Origin: Clostridium oryzae
GTDB taxonomy: Bacteria; Bacillota; Clostridia; Clostridiales; Clostridiaceae
DNA length: 64,000 bases
Assembly: GCF_002029235.1 (NCBI RefSeq)
Contig: NZ_MZGV01000001.1
Coordinates: 186,001-250,000, forward strand
Reading direction: 5' to 3'
In this document: positions 25,874 through 33,505 of the stretch, piece by piece
How positions within the stretch are numbered: the stretch's first letter is position 1
How the letters are laid out: every line of letters starts with the position of its first letter
The notes under the pieces: model-generated
Seen by the model: only the letters and a program-made list of their open reading frames with translations
What the model was told of the DNA's origin: nothing
Database searches by the model: none
Position numbers and translations under genes: made by a program

Positions 25874-26297
25874 CAAATTCAATCACGAAGGATACCATGA
25901 CCCAACTCCCCATGAAGCACTGACCAACATAATGAAAAAGGAAAAGGCAGAGAAAAAATCTGCCTTTAAGCCGCTTGTATATATCTGTTCTCCCTATTCC
26001 GGTGATGTAGAAGGAAACATTAAAAAGGCTCGCAGTTTTTGCAGGTTTGCTCTAGACCAAAACTCTATCCCGATTGCTCCCCATCTTATGTTTCCTCAGT
26101 TTATGGATGATGAAAATCCCGAAGAACGGGAGCTTGCCATATTTATGGACATCGTGCTTATGGGCAAATGCTCCGAGGTGTGGGTGCTGGGCAATACCAT
26201 CTCAACTGGTATGGCGAGGGAAATTGAAGTAGCCAAGAAACGCAGACAAACGGTCAGATATTTTAGTCCGGAGCATGAGGAGGTTGAAAGCTTATGA
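25863..26297 (+). CDS. DUF4406/DUF7768-type protein (nucleoside deoxyribosyltransferase-like)
   Basis: 144 residues with a Rossmann-like core: VYICSPYSGDVEGNIKKARS, then APHLMFPQFMDDENPEERE, then SEVWVLGNTISTGMAREIEVA. This is the pattern of phage DUF4406-type proteins related to nucleoside deoxyribosyltransferases. The catalytic residues of that fold (a Glu in the PEER-like segment and Asp in the first loop) look plausible. It may salvage or modify deoxynucleotides for phage replication. It overlaps both its upstream and downstream genes by a few bases, consistent with coupled translation. Confidence 0.8.
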   Translation: MGINKFNHEGYHDPTPHEALTNIMKKEKAEKKSAFKPLVYICSPYSGDVEGNIKKARSFCRFALDQNSIPIAPHLMFPQFMDDENPEERELAIFMDIVLMGKCSEVWVLGNTISTGMAREIEVAKKRRQTVRYFSPEHEEVESL

Positions 26298-28660
26298 AAA
26301 TTGCAGTAGGCAATAGCCGGATGGATAGGAAATGGAAAAACAAAGATATCTCCTGGGAGGATTTTTGCTCCCGTGTAAAGACGACGCAACGCACTACGGA
26401 AACAGTAGAAGAATATCGGAAACTTAAAAAAGGGCAGCAAGATGATATCAAGGATGTGGGCGGCTTTGTCGGAGGACATTTAAAAGAAGGAAGGCGAAAG
26501 AAGGGCAATGTTCTATGTCGCTCTTTGCTTACCCTTGATATGGATTACGGTAGACCAGATATTTGGGAACAAATCTCAATACTTTTCGATTTCAAATGTT
26601 GCGTTTACTCCACTCATAAGCACACACCGGAAAATCCGAGACTCAGACTTATCGTTCCTCTTGCTCGTGAGATCAGTGAAGAAGAATATGCAGCCGTTGG
26701 ACGTATGGTGGCAAAAGAAATCGGTATTGACCTTTTCGATGATACGACATATGAAGCTCATCGCCTTATGTATTGGCCATCCACTTCCTCTAATGGTGAA
26801 TTTGTCTACGAAGAGCAGGATGGAGCATTACTTGACCCGGATATTTACCTTGCAAAATATGAAAACTGGCACGATACATCAACTTGGCCCGTATCAAGCA
26901 GACAGTCTGAAGTTATTAATCGCAGTCTGAAAGAACAAGCCGATCCGCTTTTAAAGGAGGGTGTGGTAGGAACATTCTGTCGTGCCTACTCCATTTGTGA
27001 AGCAATTGATAAATTTTTAGGCGCAGTTTATACCCCTTCTGCTATGGAAGGACGATACGATTATATTCCCGCTGATAGTAGTGCTGGTGTGATTATCTAT
27101 GATGATAAATTCGCATACAGCCATCATGCCACCGACCCAGCAAGCGGTCTGCTCCTCAATGCTTTTGACCTTGTTCGTATTCATAAATTCGGCTCTTTAG
27201 ATGATAGAGCTTCCACTACTACGGCTCCTGGCAGGATGCCGTCTTTTGTGGCAATGTGCGAGTTTGCTATAAAAGATGAAGCGGTAAAAGCTGAGTTTGC
27301 AAAGGAAAGGCAGGCTCAGGCTGAAGAGGAGTTTAGTGCTGAGGATTGGCAGACAGGTTTGGAACTAGATAAGCAAGGTCGGATAAAAGACACACTGGAT
27401 AACATCGTTCTGATTATTCGGCATGATGAAGATTTACAGCATATCGCTTTCAACTGCCATCGTGATGGTATTGATGCCAAAGGTGGTCTGCCTTGGGACC
27501 AGATTAAGGCGGGTTGGAATGATTCGGATAACGCACTTCTTAAGGTGTACTTAAGCAGCAAATACGGGGTCTATTCTCCTACCAAGACCAAGGATGCTGT
27601 GGTAGCGGTAGCATCAGAACGAGCATACCATCCTGTTAAGGAGTACCTAGACTCCCTGCCAAAATGGGATGGTATTAGTCGAGTAGAGAATCTGCTCATT
27701 GATTATTTCGGTGCTACAGATAATTCCTATACAAAAGCAGTCATTCGCAAAACGATGGTTGCGGCGGTAGCCCGTATTTATAGACCAGGCACAAAGTTTG
27801 ATAGTGTTCTTATCTTAAACGGTCCTCAAGGCATCGGTAAGTCAACCTTCTTTGCCAAGCTTGCCGGAGATTGGTTTTCAGATAGTTTGACCATTACGGA
27901 CATGAAAGATAAATCAGGTGCTGAAAAACTTCAAGGATATTGGTTGTTGGAACTCGGTGAGCTTGCTGGAATGCGTAAGACGGATGTGGAGATTGTGAAG
28001 TCCTTTATCTCGAGGGCGGATGATAAGTACCGTGCCAGTTATGGAGTCAACGTAGAAAGCCATCCCCGTCAATGCGTAATTGTAGGTTCTACCAATGCAG
28101 AAAGCGGATTTCTTCGGGATATTACAGGTAATCGCAGATTTTGGCCAGTCCGCATTAGCGGTAACAGTAGAAAGAAAGCTTGGCAGATGAACAAAGAGGA
28201 AGTAGAGCAAATTTGGGCAGAGGCTCTAGTTCTTTATGAGAAGGGCGAAAAACTCTACCTTGAAGGTGATGATGTAACCATGGCAACTAGTGAACAGGCA
28301 GATGCTATGGAAACGGATGAACGAGAAGGACTAGTTCGTACCTACTTGGACACGCTCTTACCGGATGATTGGGACACGATGTCTTTATACGAGCGTAGAA
28401 ATTTCCTCGGAGGTAGCGAATTTGGCGGCGGCACCCGTGTTGGAACAGTAAAAAGGACCCTTGTCTGCAATATGGAAATTTGGTGTGAGTGTTTCGGTAA
28501 AGAGGCATCAATGTTAAAACCATCAGATTCCTATGCTATCGGTGCCATTATGAGAAAGATCAGTGAGTGGAACAAGTACACTGGGAACAAGAATGGTGTT
28601 GTAACGTTTCCTGTCTACGGAAAGCAACGAGCTTATTCCCGAGTCGAGGAACAACGCTAA
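26294..28660 (+). CDS. VapE-type phage primase/helicase
   Basis: A 788-residue replication protein. The N-terminal part resembles a primase-polymerase domain, with RSLLTLDMDYGRPD, a D-x-D motif, at about residues 76-88, and HKHTPENPRLRLIVPLAREI. The middle is a linker. The VapE/DUF5906 superfamily-3 helicase domain has Walker A GPQGIGKSTF at about 510-520 and KDKSGAEKLQGYWLLELGEL with the Walker B equivalent. The arginine finger is in GSTNAESGFLRDITGNRRFW. It probably starts and drives phage DNA replication. Repeats of GGAACAAG in and after the gene end suggest that its origin lies there. Confidence 0.92.
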   Translation: MKIAVGNSRMDRKWKNKDISWEDFCSRVKTTQRTTETVEEYRKLKKGQQDDIKDVGGFVGGHLKEGRRKKGNVLCRSLLTLDMDYGRPDIWEQISILFDFKCCVYSTHKHTPENPRLRLIVPLAREISEEEYAAVGRMVAKEIGIDLFDDTTYEAHRLMYWPSTSSNGEFVYEEQDGALLDPDIYLAKYENWHDTSTWPVSSRQSEVINRSLKEQADPLLKEGVVGTFCRAYSICEAIDKFLGAVYTPSAMEGRYDYIPADSSAGVIIYDDKFAYSHHATDPASGLLLNAFDLVRIHKFGSLDDRASTTTAPGRMPSFVAMCEFAIKDEAVKAEFAKERQAQAEEEFSAEDWQTGLELDKQGRIKDTLDNIVLIIRHDEDLQHIAFNCHRDGIDAKGGLPWDQIKAGWNDSDNALLKVYLSSKYGVYSPTKTKDAVVAVASERAYHPVKEYLDSLPKWDGISRVENLLIDYFGATDNSYTKAVIRKTMVAAVARIYRPGTKFDSVLILNGPQGIGKSTFFAKLAGDWFSDSLTITDMKDKSGAEKLQGYWLLELGELAGMRKTDVEIVKSFISRADDKYRASYGVNVESHPRQCVIVGSTNAESGFLRDITGNRRFWPVRISGNSRKKAWQMNKEEVEQIWAEALVLYEKGEKLYLEGDDVTMATSEQADAMETDEREGLVRTYLDTLLPDDWDTMSLYERRNFLGGSEFGGGTRVGTVKRTLVCNMEIWCECFGKEASMLKPSDSYAIGAIMRKISEWNKYTGNKNGVVTFPVYGKQRAYSRVEEQR

Positions 28661-28854
28661 GTTGTACCTTACCTTGTTCCCATGCTGGTTCTTTCCCTAA
28701 AGTTAGTAATGATAAGGAAAATCAACGGTTCGGAACAAGTGGAACAAGAAGTATCCTATTTATTTATTAATAGTAAAAAGAAGTAATAGTAGCCTGTGCA
28801 TACACGCATACGCGCGCGTATAGGAAAATTGGGTTAAAGTTGTTTTCTTGTTCC
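28569..28854. repeat. GGAACAAG repeats with AT-rich tract, candidate replication origin
   Basis: GGAACAAG occurs at 28569, 28584, 28732 and 28741 and inverted at 28673 and 28847, six copies in 290 bases. The two outer copies form part of an 11-bp inverted repeat TTCGGAACAAG (28729-28739) and CTTGTTCCGAA (28847-28857). Between them lies an AT-rich stretch (28752-28792) usable as an unwinding element, and an alternating CG/TA tract at 28803-28821. The 187-base gap between vapE and VRR-NUC holds no gene. Confidence 0.5.
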
Positions 28855-28880
28855 GAAGCCTTTTTATATGGGAGGTATTT

Positions 28881-29162
28881 ATGCTTGAAAAATATATAGA
28901 AAAGAAACTGGTAGCGGAGGTAAAAAAGATGGGAGGCATTGCGGCGAAGTTTGTTAGTCCAGGTTTAGATGGGATGCCAGACCGCCTTGTGCTTTTACCT
29001 TATGGGAAGATGGCTTTTGTGGAATTAAAGGCTCCCGGAAAGAAACCTCGCCTGTTACAGATTAGAAGAATAAAGCAATTACAGAAGTTAGGCTTTACCT
29101 GCTATGTCATTGATGATGTTAAGCAGATTGGAGGGATACTTGGTGAAATACAATCCTCATAA
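28881..29162 (+). CDS. VRR-NUC domain nuclease
   Basis: 93 residues from ATG 28881 with GGGAGG ahead. It has the VRR-NUC fold: YIEKKLVAEVKKMGGIAAKF, then the catalytic core GLDGMPDRLVLLPYGKMAFVELKAPGKKPRLLQIRRIKQL. This core has the D-x(10-20)-ExK pattern and the glutamine in the following helix. Stand-alone VRR-NUC proteins are probable structure-specific nucleases (Holliday junction type) in phage replication. It overlaps the helicase gene by 20 bases. Confidence 0.92.
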   Translation: MLEKYIEKKLVAEVKKMGGIAAKFVSPGLDGMPDRLVLLPYGKMAFVELKAPGKKPRLLQIRRIKQLQKLGFTCYVIDDVKQIGGILGEIQSS

Positions 29163-30504
29163 ATATCAGACCTATGCAACGAACTTCATACTTGAGCATC
29201 CCATCGCTGCGGTGTTTTTAGAAATGGGTCTTGGCAAAAGCGTCATTACTCTAACGGCTATATTTGACTTATGTCTTGATCGTTTTGAAATTGGAAAGGT
29301 TCTGGTCATTGCTCCACTTCGGGTAGCGAGGGATACTTGGCCAGCTGAGATAAATAAGTGGGAACATTTAAAAGGACTGGAGTTTTCAATAGCCATCGGA
29401 ACAGAACAGGAGCGATTGGCAGCTCTTAGAAAACCTGCAAGTGTCTATCTTATAAACAGAGAAAATATTGACTGGTTAGTAAATAAAAGTGGCATTCCTT
29501 TTGATTATGACATGGTGGTAATCGATGAGCTGTCATCTTTTAAGTCTTATGGTGCAAAAAGATTTAAAAGTTTACTAAAAGTAAGGCCGAGGGCAAAACG
29601 GATCGTGGGTCTTACGGGGACACCTTCCAGTAATGGGTTAATGGATTTGTGGGCAGAGTTTCGTATTCTTGACATGGGTAAAAGACTCGGCAGGTACATA
29701 ACTCACTACCGCAATTCCTTCTTTACACCGGATAAACGTAATCAGCAAATCGTATTTTCATATAAACCATTGCCAGGTGCTGAAGATGCCATATATCAGC
29801 TCATTTCGGATATCACCATTTCCATGAAATCAGTGGATTTTCTGAAAATGCCAGAATGCATGATTAATGAAGTGCCTGTGTATCTAAATAACAAAGAACA
29901 ATCCGTATATGATCGCTTTCGTGAAGAGATGGTTCTTGAATTTGCTGATGAAGAAATAGATGCCATGAATGCGGCCGTCCTTTCAGGGAAACTCCTGCAA
30001 ATGGCAAACGGTGCGATCTATGGTGATGATAAAAATCCCCATATTATTCACAACCGCAAGCTAGATGCTCTTGAGGATTTAATTGAAGGTGCAAACGGCA
30101 AACCTGTGCTTATTGCCTATTGGTATAACCACGATTTAGAGCGTATTAAGGCAAAATTCAATGTCAGAGAAATTAAGACTTCCAAGGATATCAAGGATTG
30201 GAACAACGGCGATATTTCTGTAGCGGTTATCCATCCTGCATCAGCGGGACACGGCCTTAACTTACAAAATGGTGGTTCAACGCTTATCTGGTTTGGACTT
30301 ACTTGGAGTCTTGAACTCTATCAGCAAACCAATGCGAGACTTTGGAGACAAGGTCAAAATGAGACAGTGGTTATTCATCACATTATTACTAAAGGTACGA
30401 TTGATGAAGATGTGATGAGGGCCTTGAAACGAAAGGAAAAGACACAATCCGATCTTATCAATGCAGTCAAAGCAAATCTTGGGAAAGCGAGGGAAGTTGT
30501 ATGA
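29143..30504 (+). CDS. SNF2-type DEAD/DEAH-box helicase
   Basis: About 453 residues. Motif I is FLEMGLGKSVITLTA, Ia is VLVIAPLRVARDTWP, motif II reads MVVIDELSSFKSYG and motif III reads VGLTGTPSSNGLMDLW. Motif V is ISVAVIHPASAGHGLNLQ and motif VI is QTNARLWRQGQNETVVIHHI. The GTG start at 29143 follows GGAGGG by eight bases; the preceding in-frame codons overlap VRR-NUC. A VRR-NUC gene directly before a SNF2 helicase is typical of siphophage replication modules. The pair probably processes replication or recombination intermediates. Confidence 0.92.
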   Translation: MKYNPHKYQTYATNFILEHPIAAVFLEMGLGKSVITLTAIFDLCLDRFEIGKVLVIAPLRVARDTWPAEINKWEHLKGLEFSIAIGTEQERLAALRKPASVYLINRENIDWLVNKSGIPFDYDMVVIDELSSFKSYGAKRFKSLLKVRPRAKRIVGLTGTPSSNGLMDLWAEFRILDMGKRLGRYITHYRNSFFTPDKRNQQIVFSYKPLPGAEDAIYQLISDITISMKSVDFLKMPECMINEVPVYLNNKEQSVYDRFREEMVLEFADEEIDAMNAAVLSGKLLQMANGAIYGDDKNPHIIHNRKLDALEDLIEGANGKPVLIAYWYNHDLERIKAKFNVREIKTSKDIKDWNNGDISVAVIHPASAGHGLNLQNGGSTLIWFGLTWSLELYQQTNARLWRQGQNETVVIHHIITKGTIDEDVMRALKRKEKTQSDLINAVKANLGKAREVV

Positions 30505-30722
30505 TGGATGCTTTTGAGAAACTTGCAAATGCCATTATTCTACAGGCGGTCAAGGATTATCGTTTTGCACTGAAAAGATTAGCAAAGCACCCTCGCAATG
30601 ATTCTGCTTTATATACGAAACGTGAGGTAGAGTGCTTCTTTCATTCTGGATTGTTCAATGTCCTCACTTCTTTAAACCCTGACATGTTAATCCAACAGCT
30701 ACAAGAGGAGGTGGTGCGATGA
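30501..30722 (+). CDS. Small phage protein, unknown
   Basis: 73 residues, helical: FEKLANAIILQAVKDYRFAL, then RNDSALYTKREVECFFHSGL, then LNPDMLIQQLQEEV. I recognise it only as a frequent small gene between the SNF2 helicase and the ArpU/DUF1492 gene in Firmicutes phages. It begins in the helicase stop (ATGA) and its last four bases overlap the next start. Its role is unknown. Confidence 0.7.
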   Translation: MMDAFEKLANAIILQAVKDYRFALKRLAKHPRNDSALYTKREVECFFHSGLFNVLTSLNPDMLIQQLQEEVVR

Positions 30723-31132
30723 TGACAGCTAAGGAATTCTTAAAACAGGCTTATCGTCTGAATGAATTGATTAATTCCGACCTTGAAGAGTTACAAAACT
30801 TAAGGGATTTGTCAAGAAGTGTTTCATCCCCCGTTCTTGAGGAGAAAGTCAGTAGAACTAAGTGTACTGACCCACCCTTTGAAAAATATGTGATTAGAAT
30901 AATAGATTTGGAGCAACAGATACAACAAGAGGTTGAACGATTAGTAAAGCTGAAATCAGATATCCGTGAAGCGATTAACCAGATGGAAAACGTGGATGAG
31001 AAGCTGCTTCTTCGCTACCGATACATTAACTTTCTTAACTGGGAAGAAATCTGTGTCAATCTTAATGTTTCCATGAGAACCGTGCACAGACTCCATTCAT
31101 CCGCTTTGCAACATCTAAAGGTTCCAAAATAA
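30719..31132 (+). CDS. DUF1492/ArpU-type late transcription regulator
   Basis: 137 residues. The N-terminal half is a coiled coil (residues 10-90: KQAYRLNELINSDLEELQNL, then EQQIQQEVERLVKLKSDIRE). The end is a sigma-region-4-like helix-turn-helix: LLLRYRYINFLNWEEICVNL, then NVSMRTVHRLHSSALQHLKV. This is the DUF1492 family, related to ArpU/RinA-type activators of late genes. It is the last early gene, and directly after its stop come four to five 10-bp repeats and a -10 box before the packaging genes. It is the obvious candidate to bind these repeats and switch on the late operon. Confidence 0.85.
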   Translation: MMTAKEFLKQAYRLNELINSDLEELQNLRDLSRSVSSPVLEEKVSRTKCTDPPFEKYVIRIIDLEQQIQQEVERLVKLKSDIREAINQMENVDEKLLLRYRYINFLNWEEICVNLNVSMRTVHRLHSSALQHLKVPK

Positions 31133-31136
31133 AAGT

Positions 31137-31200
31137 TGGCACACCGTGGCACAGTTTGGCATACGATGACACTGTTTGTCCGTAGTGAAAGTTATATAAT
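31137..31200 (+). promoter_or_regulatory. 10-bp tandem repeats and promoter of the late operon
   Basis: TGGCACACCG, TGGCACAGTT, TGGCATACGA and TGACACTGTT follow one another without a gap from 31137 to 31176. A degenerate fifth, TGTCCGTAGT, ends at 31186. TATAAT is at 31195-31200 and there is no good -35 box at the right place. Consecutive one-helical-turn repeats ending eight bases before the -10 look like stacked activator sites. Confidence 0.7.
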
Positions 31201-31286
31201 GGTAGTATGGAATATTAATAAACAGAAGCCTTCACGGGAGCATTTCTCCTGCGAGGGCTTTTTCTATGGGCAAAAGGAGGTGCAGT

Positions 31287-31646
31287 ATGCCAAAGAAACC
31301 TAAGCGACCGTGCTCTTACCCTGGTTGCCCAGAGCTGACTGACAGTCGCTTTTGTGAAGAGCATGGTAAGAAGGAAGCTGCACGGTATGAAAAGTATGAT
31401 CGTGACCCAGCAACCCGTAAGCGTTATGGTCGTGCTTGGAAAAGGATACGTGACCGCTACATTGCAGCTCATCCTCTTTGTGAGGAATGCAAACGACAAG
31501 GAAAGTTGACCCCAGCAAATGAAGTCCATCACATTCTTCCTCTTGCGAGAGGAGGGACTCACGATAGAAGTAATCTGATGGCTCTTTGTACCCCTTGCCA
31601 CTCTGCAATCACTGCAAGAGATGGAGACCGTTGGGGAACCCGGTAG
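31287..31646 (+). CDS. HNH endonuclease (packaging-associated)
   Basis: 119 residues starting at ATG 31287 behind AAAAGGAGG. It has a zinc-binding Cys set (CSYPGCPELTDSRFCEEH), then YGRAWKRIRDRYIAAHPLCEEC, the HNH core EVHHILPLARGGTHDRSNLM and LCTPCHSAITARDG. HNH proteins coded directly before the small terminase gene are needed for DNA packaging and cos cleavage in HK97-like phages such as HK97 gp74. The next 110 bases hold a likely cos site. Confidence 0.95.
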   Translation: MPKKPKRPCSYPGCPELTDSRFCEEHGKKEAARYEKYDRDPATRKRYGRAWKRIRDRYIAAHPLCEECKRQGKLTPANEVHHILPLARGGTHDRSNLMALCTPCHSAITARDGDRWGTR

Positions 31647-31757
31647 GGGGAATCAAATCTCTACAGCTTTTCATTTGTGTAACGGGCGTGGGGCAACGCG
31701 TGAAAAAACGCGGTTTCAAACGGGGTAATAGGTCCATCAACGAAAAGAGGTGAGTGA
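31647..31757 (+). other. Candidate cos site between HNH and TerS
   Basis: The gap starts GGGGGAATCAAATCTCTACAG, wording often seen after HNH genes in cos phages. It continues with a GC-rich portion (CGGGCGTGGGGCAACGCG, then CGCGG inverted to it over six A) unlike the surrounding AT-rich DNA. A small ribosome site AAAAGAGGTG precedes TerS. The ends cannot be defined by eye. Confidence 0.4.
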
Positions 31758-32309
31758 ATGGCCAAAGATGGAACAAATCGTGGCGGCGCCCGTTTAGGCT
31801 CCGGTCAAAAGAAGAAACCACTTGCTGACAAAATTGCAGAGGGAAATCCAGGTAAGAGAAAGCTTGAAGTCGTTGAGTTCCAAAATACCGCTGACCTGAA
31901 GGGGCAGGAAATGCCAAAGCCAATGGCCATGCTCTCCGCAGTGCAAAAGGATGGAAAAACCCTAGTAGCGAGTGAAATCTATGAAATTACATGGAAATGG
32001 CTTGAGGAACGTGGCTGTGCCCATTTGGTACTTCCACAGCTTCTAGAGCGATATGCCATGAGTGCGGCCAGATGGATACAGTGTGAGGAAGCGGTAACTG
32101 AGTTTGGCTTTCTAGCCAAGCACCCAACCACCGGCAATGCTATTCAAAGTCCTTATGTAGCGATGAGTCAGAACTTTATGAGTCAGACAAACAGGCTGTG
32201 GATGGAGATATATCAAATCGTTAGAGAGAACTGTGCTACAGAGTATTCTGGTTTAAACCCACAGGACGATGTGATGGAGCGACTGCTATCTGCCCGCAGA
32301 GGAAAATAA
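31758..32309 (+). CDS. Terminase small subunit, P27 family
   Basis: 183 residues. The family start is recognised by GGARLGSGQKKKPLADKIAEGNPGKRK and the early MAKDGTNRG. The middle YEITWKWLEERGCAHLVLPQ and LERYAMSAARWIQCEEAV, then GNAIQSPYVAMSQNFMSQ, are conserved in P27-type small terminases. It recognises the packaging site and hands the DNA to the large subunit at 38203. Unusually, SAM synthetase, two methyltransferase genes and three small genes separate the two subunits. Confidence 0.92.
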   Translation: MAKDGTNRGGARLGSGQKKKPLADKIAEGNPGKRKLEVVEFQNTADLKGQEMPKPMAMLSAVQKDGKTLVASEIYEITWKWLEERGCAHLVLPQLLERYAMSAARWIQCEEAVTEFGFLAKHPTTGNAIQSPYVAMSQNFMSQTNRLWMEIYQIVRENCATEYSGLNPQDDVMERLLSARRGK

Positions 32310-32329
32310 AGATGAGGAGATATGATGTA

Positions 32330-33505
32330 ATGAGTAAAAGATATTTAACAGCAGAAAGTGTATGTGCTGGACATCCTGACAAACTATGCGACATCATAGC
32401 AGATAGCATTTTGGAAGCTTGCTTACGTAAAGATAGGGCATCAAGGGTGGCTTGCGAGGTTATGGCGACTAAAGGAAAAATTATCGTGGCGGGCGAGATC
32501 TCCTGCAGCGAGAAAGTGAACATTAGAGACATTGTAAAAACTGTACTGAAAGATGTGGGATACAATCCTCTAAAATTTTTGATTTATGTATATGTACATA
32601 ATCAAAGTGTAGATATTGCGGCTGGTGTGAATACCGCACTAGAAGCACGAAATGGAATAAATGAACAGTACGGTTCAATAGGTGCCGGAGACCAGGGAAC
32701 TATGTATGGTTATGCTACAAAGGAAACAAGAGAAATGCTTCCTCTCCCTCTTGTACTGTCTCACAGAATCGTAAAGAGACTGGATGATTGTCGCAAAGGA
32801 AAGCTGATCAAAGGGATTCTTCCCGATGGTAAAGCACAGGTAACAGTAGAATATGAGGACGACACTCCAGTGAGAATAAAGACGATTGTGATTTCTGTGC
32901 AGCATGATAAGAATAAAACACAGGAAGAACTTAAGGCGGATATTCTTAACAATGTCTTATGGCAATGCTTTGAGGATTTCCCTTTTGATGATGAAACAGA
33001 ACTTCTCGTCAATCCATCTGGTCAGTTTGTTCTTGGTGGACCCGCTGCCGACACGGGTTTGACTGGAAGAAAAATCATGGTCGACACCTATGGAGGGCTT
33101 TCATCTCATGGAGGTGGTGCTCTTTGTGGTAAAGACCCAACCAAAGTTGACCGAAGCGGTGCTTACATGGCTCGGTATATTGCCAAGCATATTGTTTGGT
33201 GTGGTTATGCAAAGAAGTGTGAAGTGAGTATTTCCTATGCCATTGGTAAGGCAAATCCAGTAGCCTTTACTGTAAATACCCTTGGCACTGGAACTGTTTC
33301 TGATGAAATATTAACTATTGCAGCTCAGGAGACTTTCAACTTAAGACCTGCGGCCATCATTGAAAAACTACGTCTTAGAAATGTGGTTTATTCTGACACA
33401 GCGGCTTATGGTCACTTTAATAGTTGTCTGTTCCCGTGGGAGGATGTAAATAAATACAGTGAATTTAGAAAGGCGGTGGAAAAGTATGTTGATAGAGAAG
33501 ATTAA
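32330..33505 (+). CDS. metK: Phage-encoded S-adenosylmethionine synthetase
   Basis: 391 residues that make SAM from Met and ATP. Motifs are AESVCAGHPDKLCDIIADS with the ATP-binding His, then IGAGDQGTMYGYATKET and GLTGRKIMVDTYGGLSSHGG, then GGGALCGKDPTKVDRSGAYM with the P-loop-like and Lys/Asp residues. The protein is full length, so it is likely active. I took ATG 32330, with GAGGAGA about ten bases ahead. It overlaps the following ParB-methyltransferase gene by 20 bases. Codon use resembles the phage genes rather than host. Its task is probably to keep SAM available for the two or three DNA methyltransferases of this phage. Confidence 0.93.
   Translation: MSKRYLTAESVCAGHPDKLCDIIADSILEACLRKDRASRVACEVMATKGKIIVAGEISCSEKVNIRDIVKTVLKDVGYNPLKFLIYVYVHNQSVDIAAGVNTALEARNGINEQYGSIGAGDQGTMYGYATKETREMLPLPLVLSHRIVKRLDDCRKGKLIKGILPDGKAQVTVEYEDDTPVRIKTIVISVQHDKNKTQEELKADILNNVLWQCFEDFPFDDETELLVNPSGQFVLGGPAADTGLTGRKIMVDTYGGLSSHGGGALCGKDPTKVDRSGAYMARYIAKHIVWCGYAKKCEVSISYAIGKANPVAFTVNTLGTGTVSDEILTIAAQETFNLRPAAIIEKLRLRNVVYSDTAAYGHFNSCLFPWEDVNKYSEFRKAVEKYVDRED

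Noticed and set aside
28569..28854. GGAACAAG repeats as a CRISPR array
   Set aside because: Units are only 8 bases, irregularly spaced and in both orientations; no cas gene nearby.
31137..31186. The 10-bp repeats as a CRISPR or a coding repeat
   Set aside because: They are too short, without spacers, and lie directly at a -10 box.
32330..33505. metK as a host gene trapped at a phage border
   Set aside because: It is inside the late operon, overlaps a phage methyltransferase, and is followed and preceded by packaging genes in the same direction.
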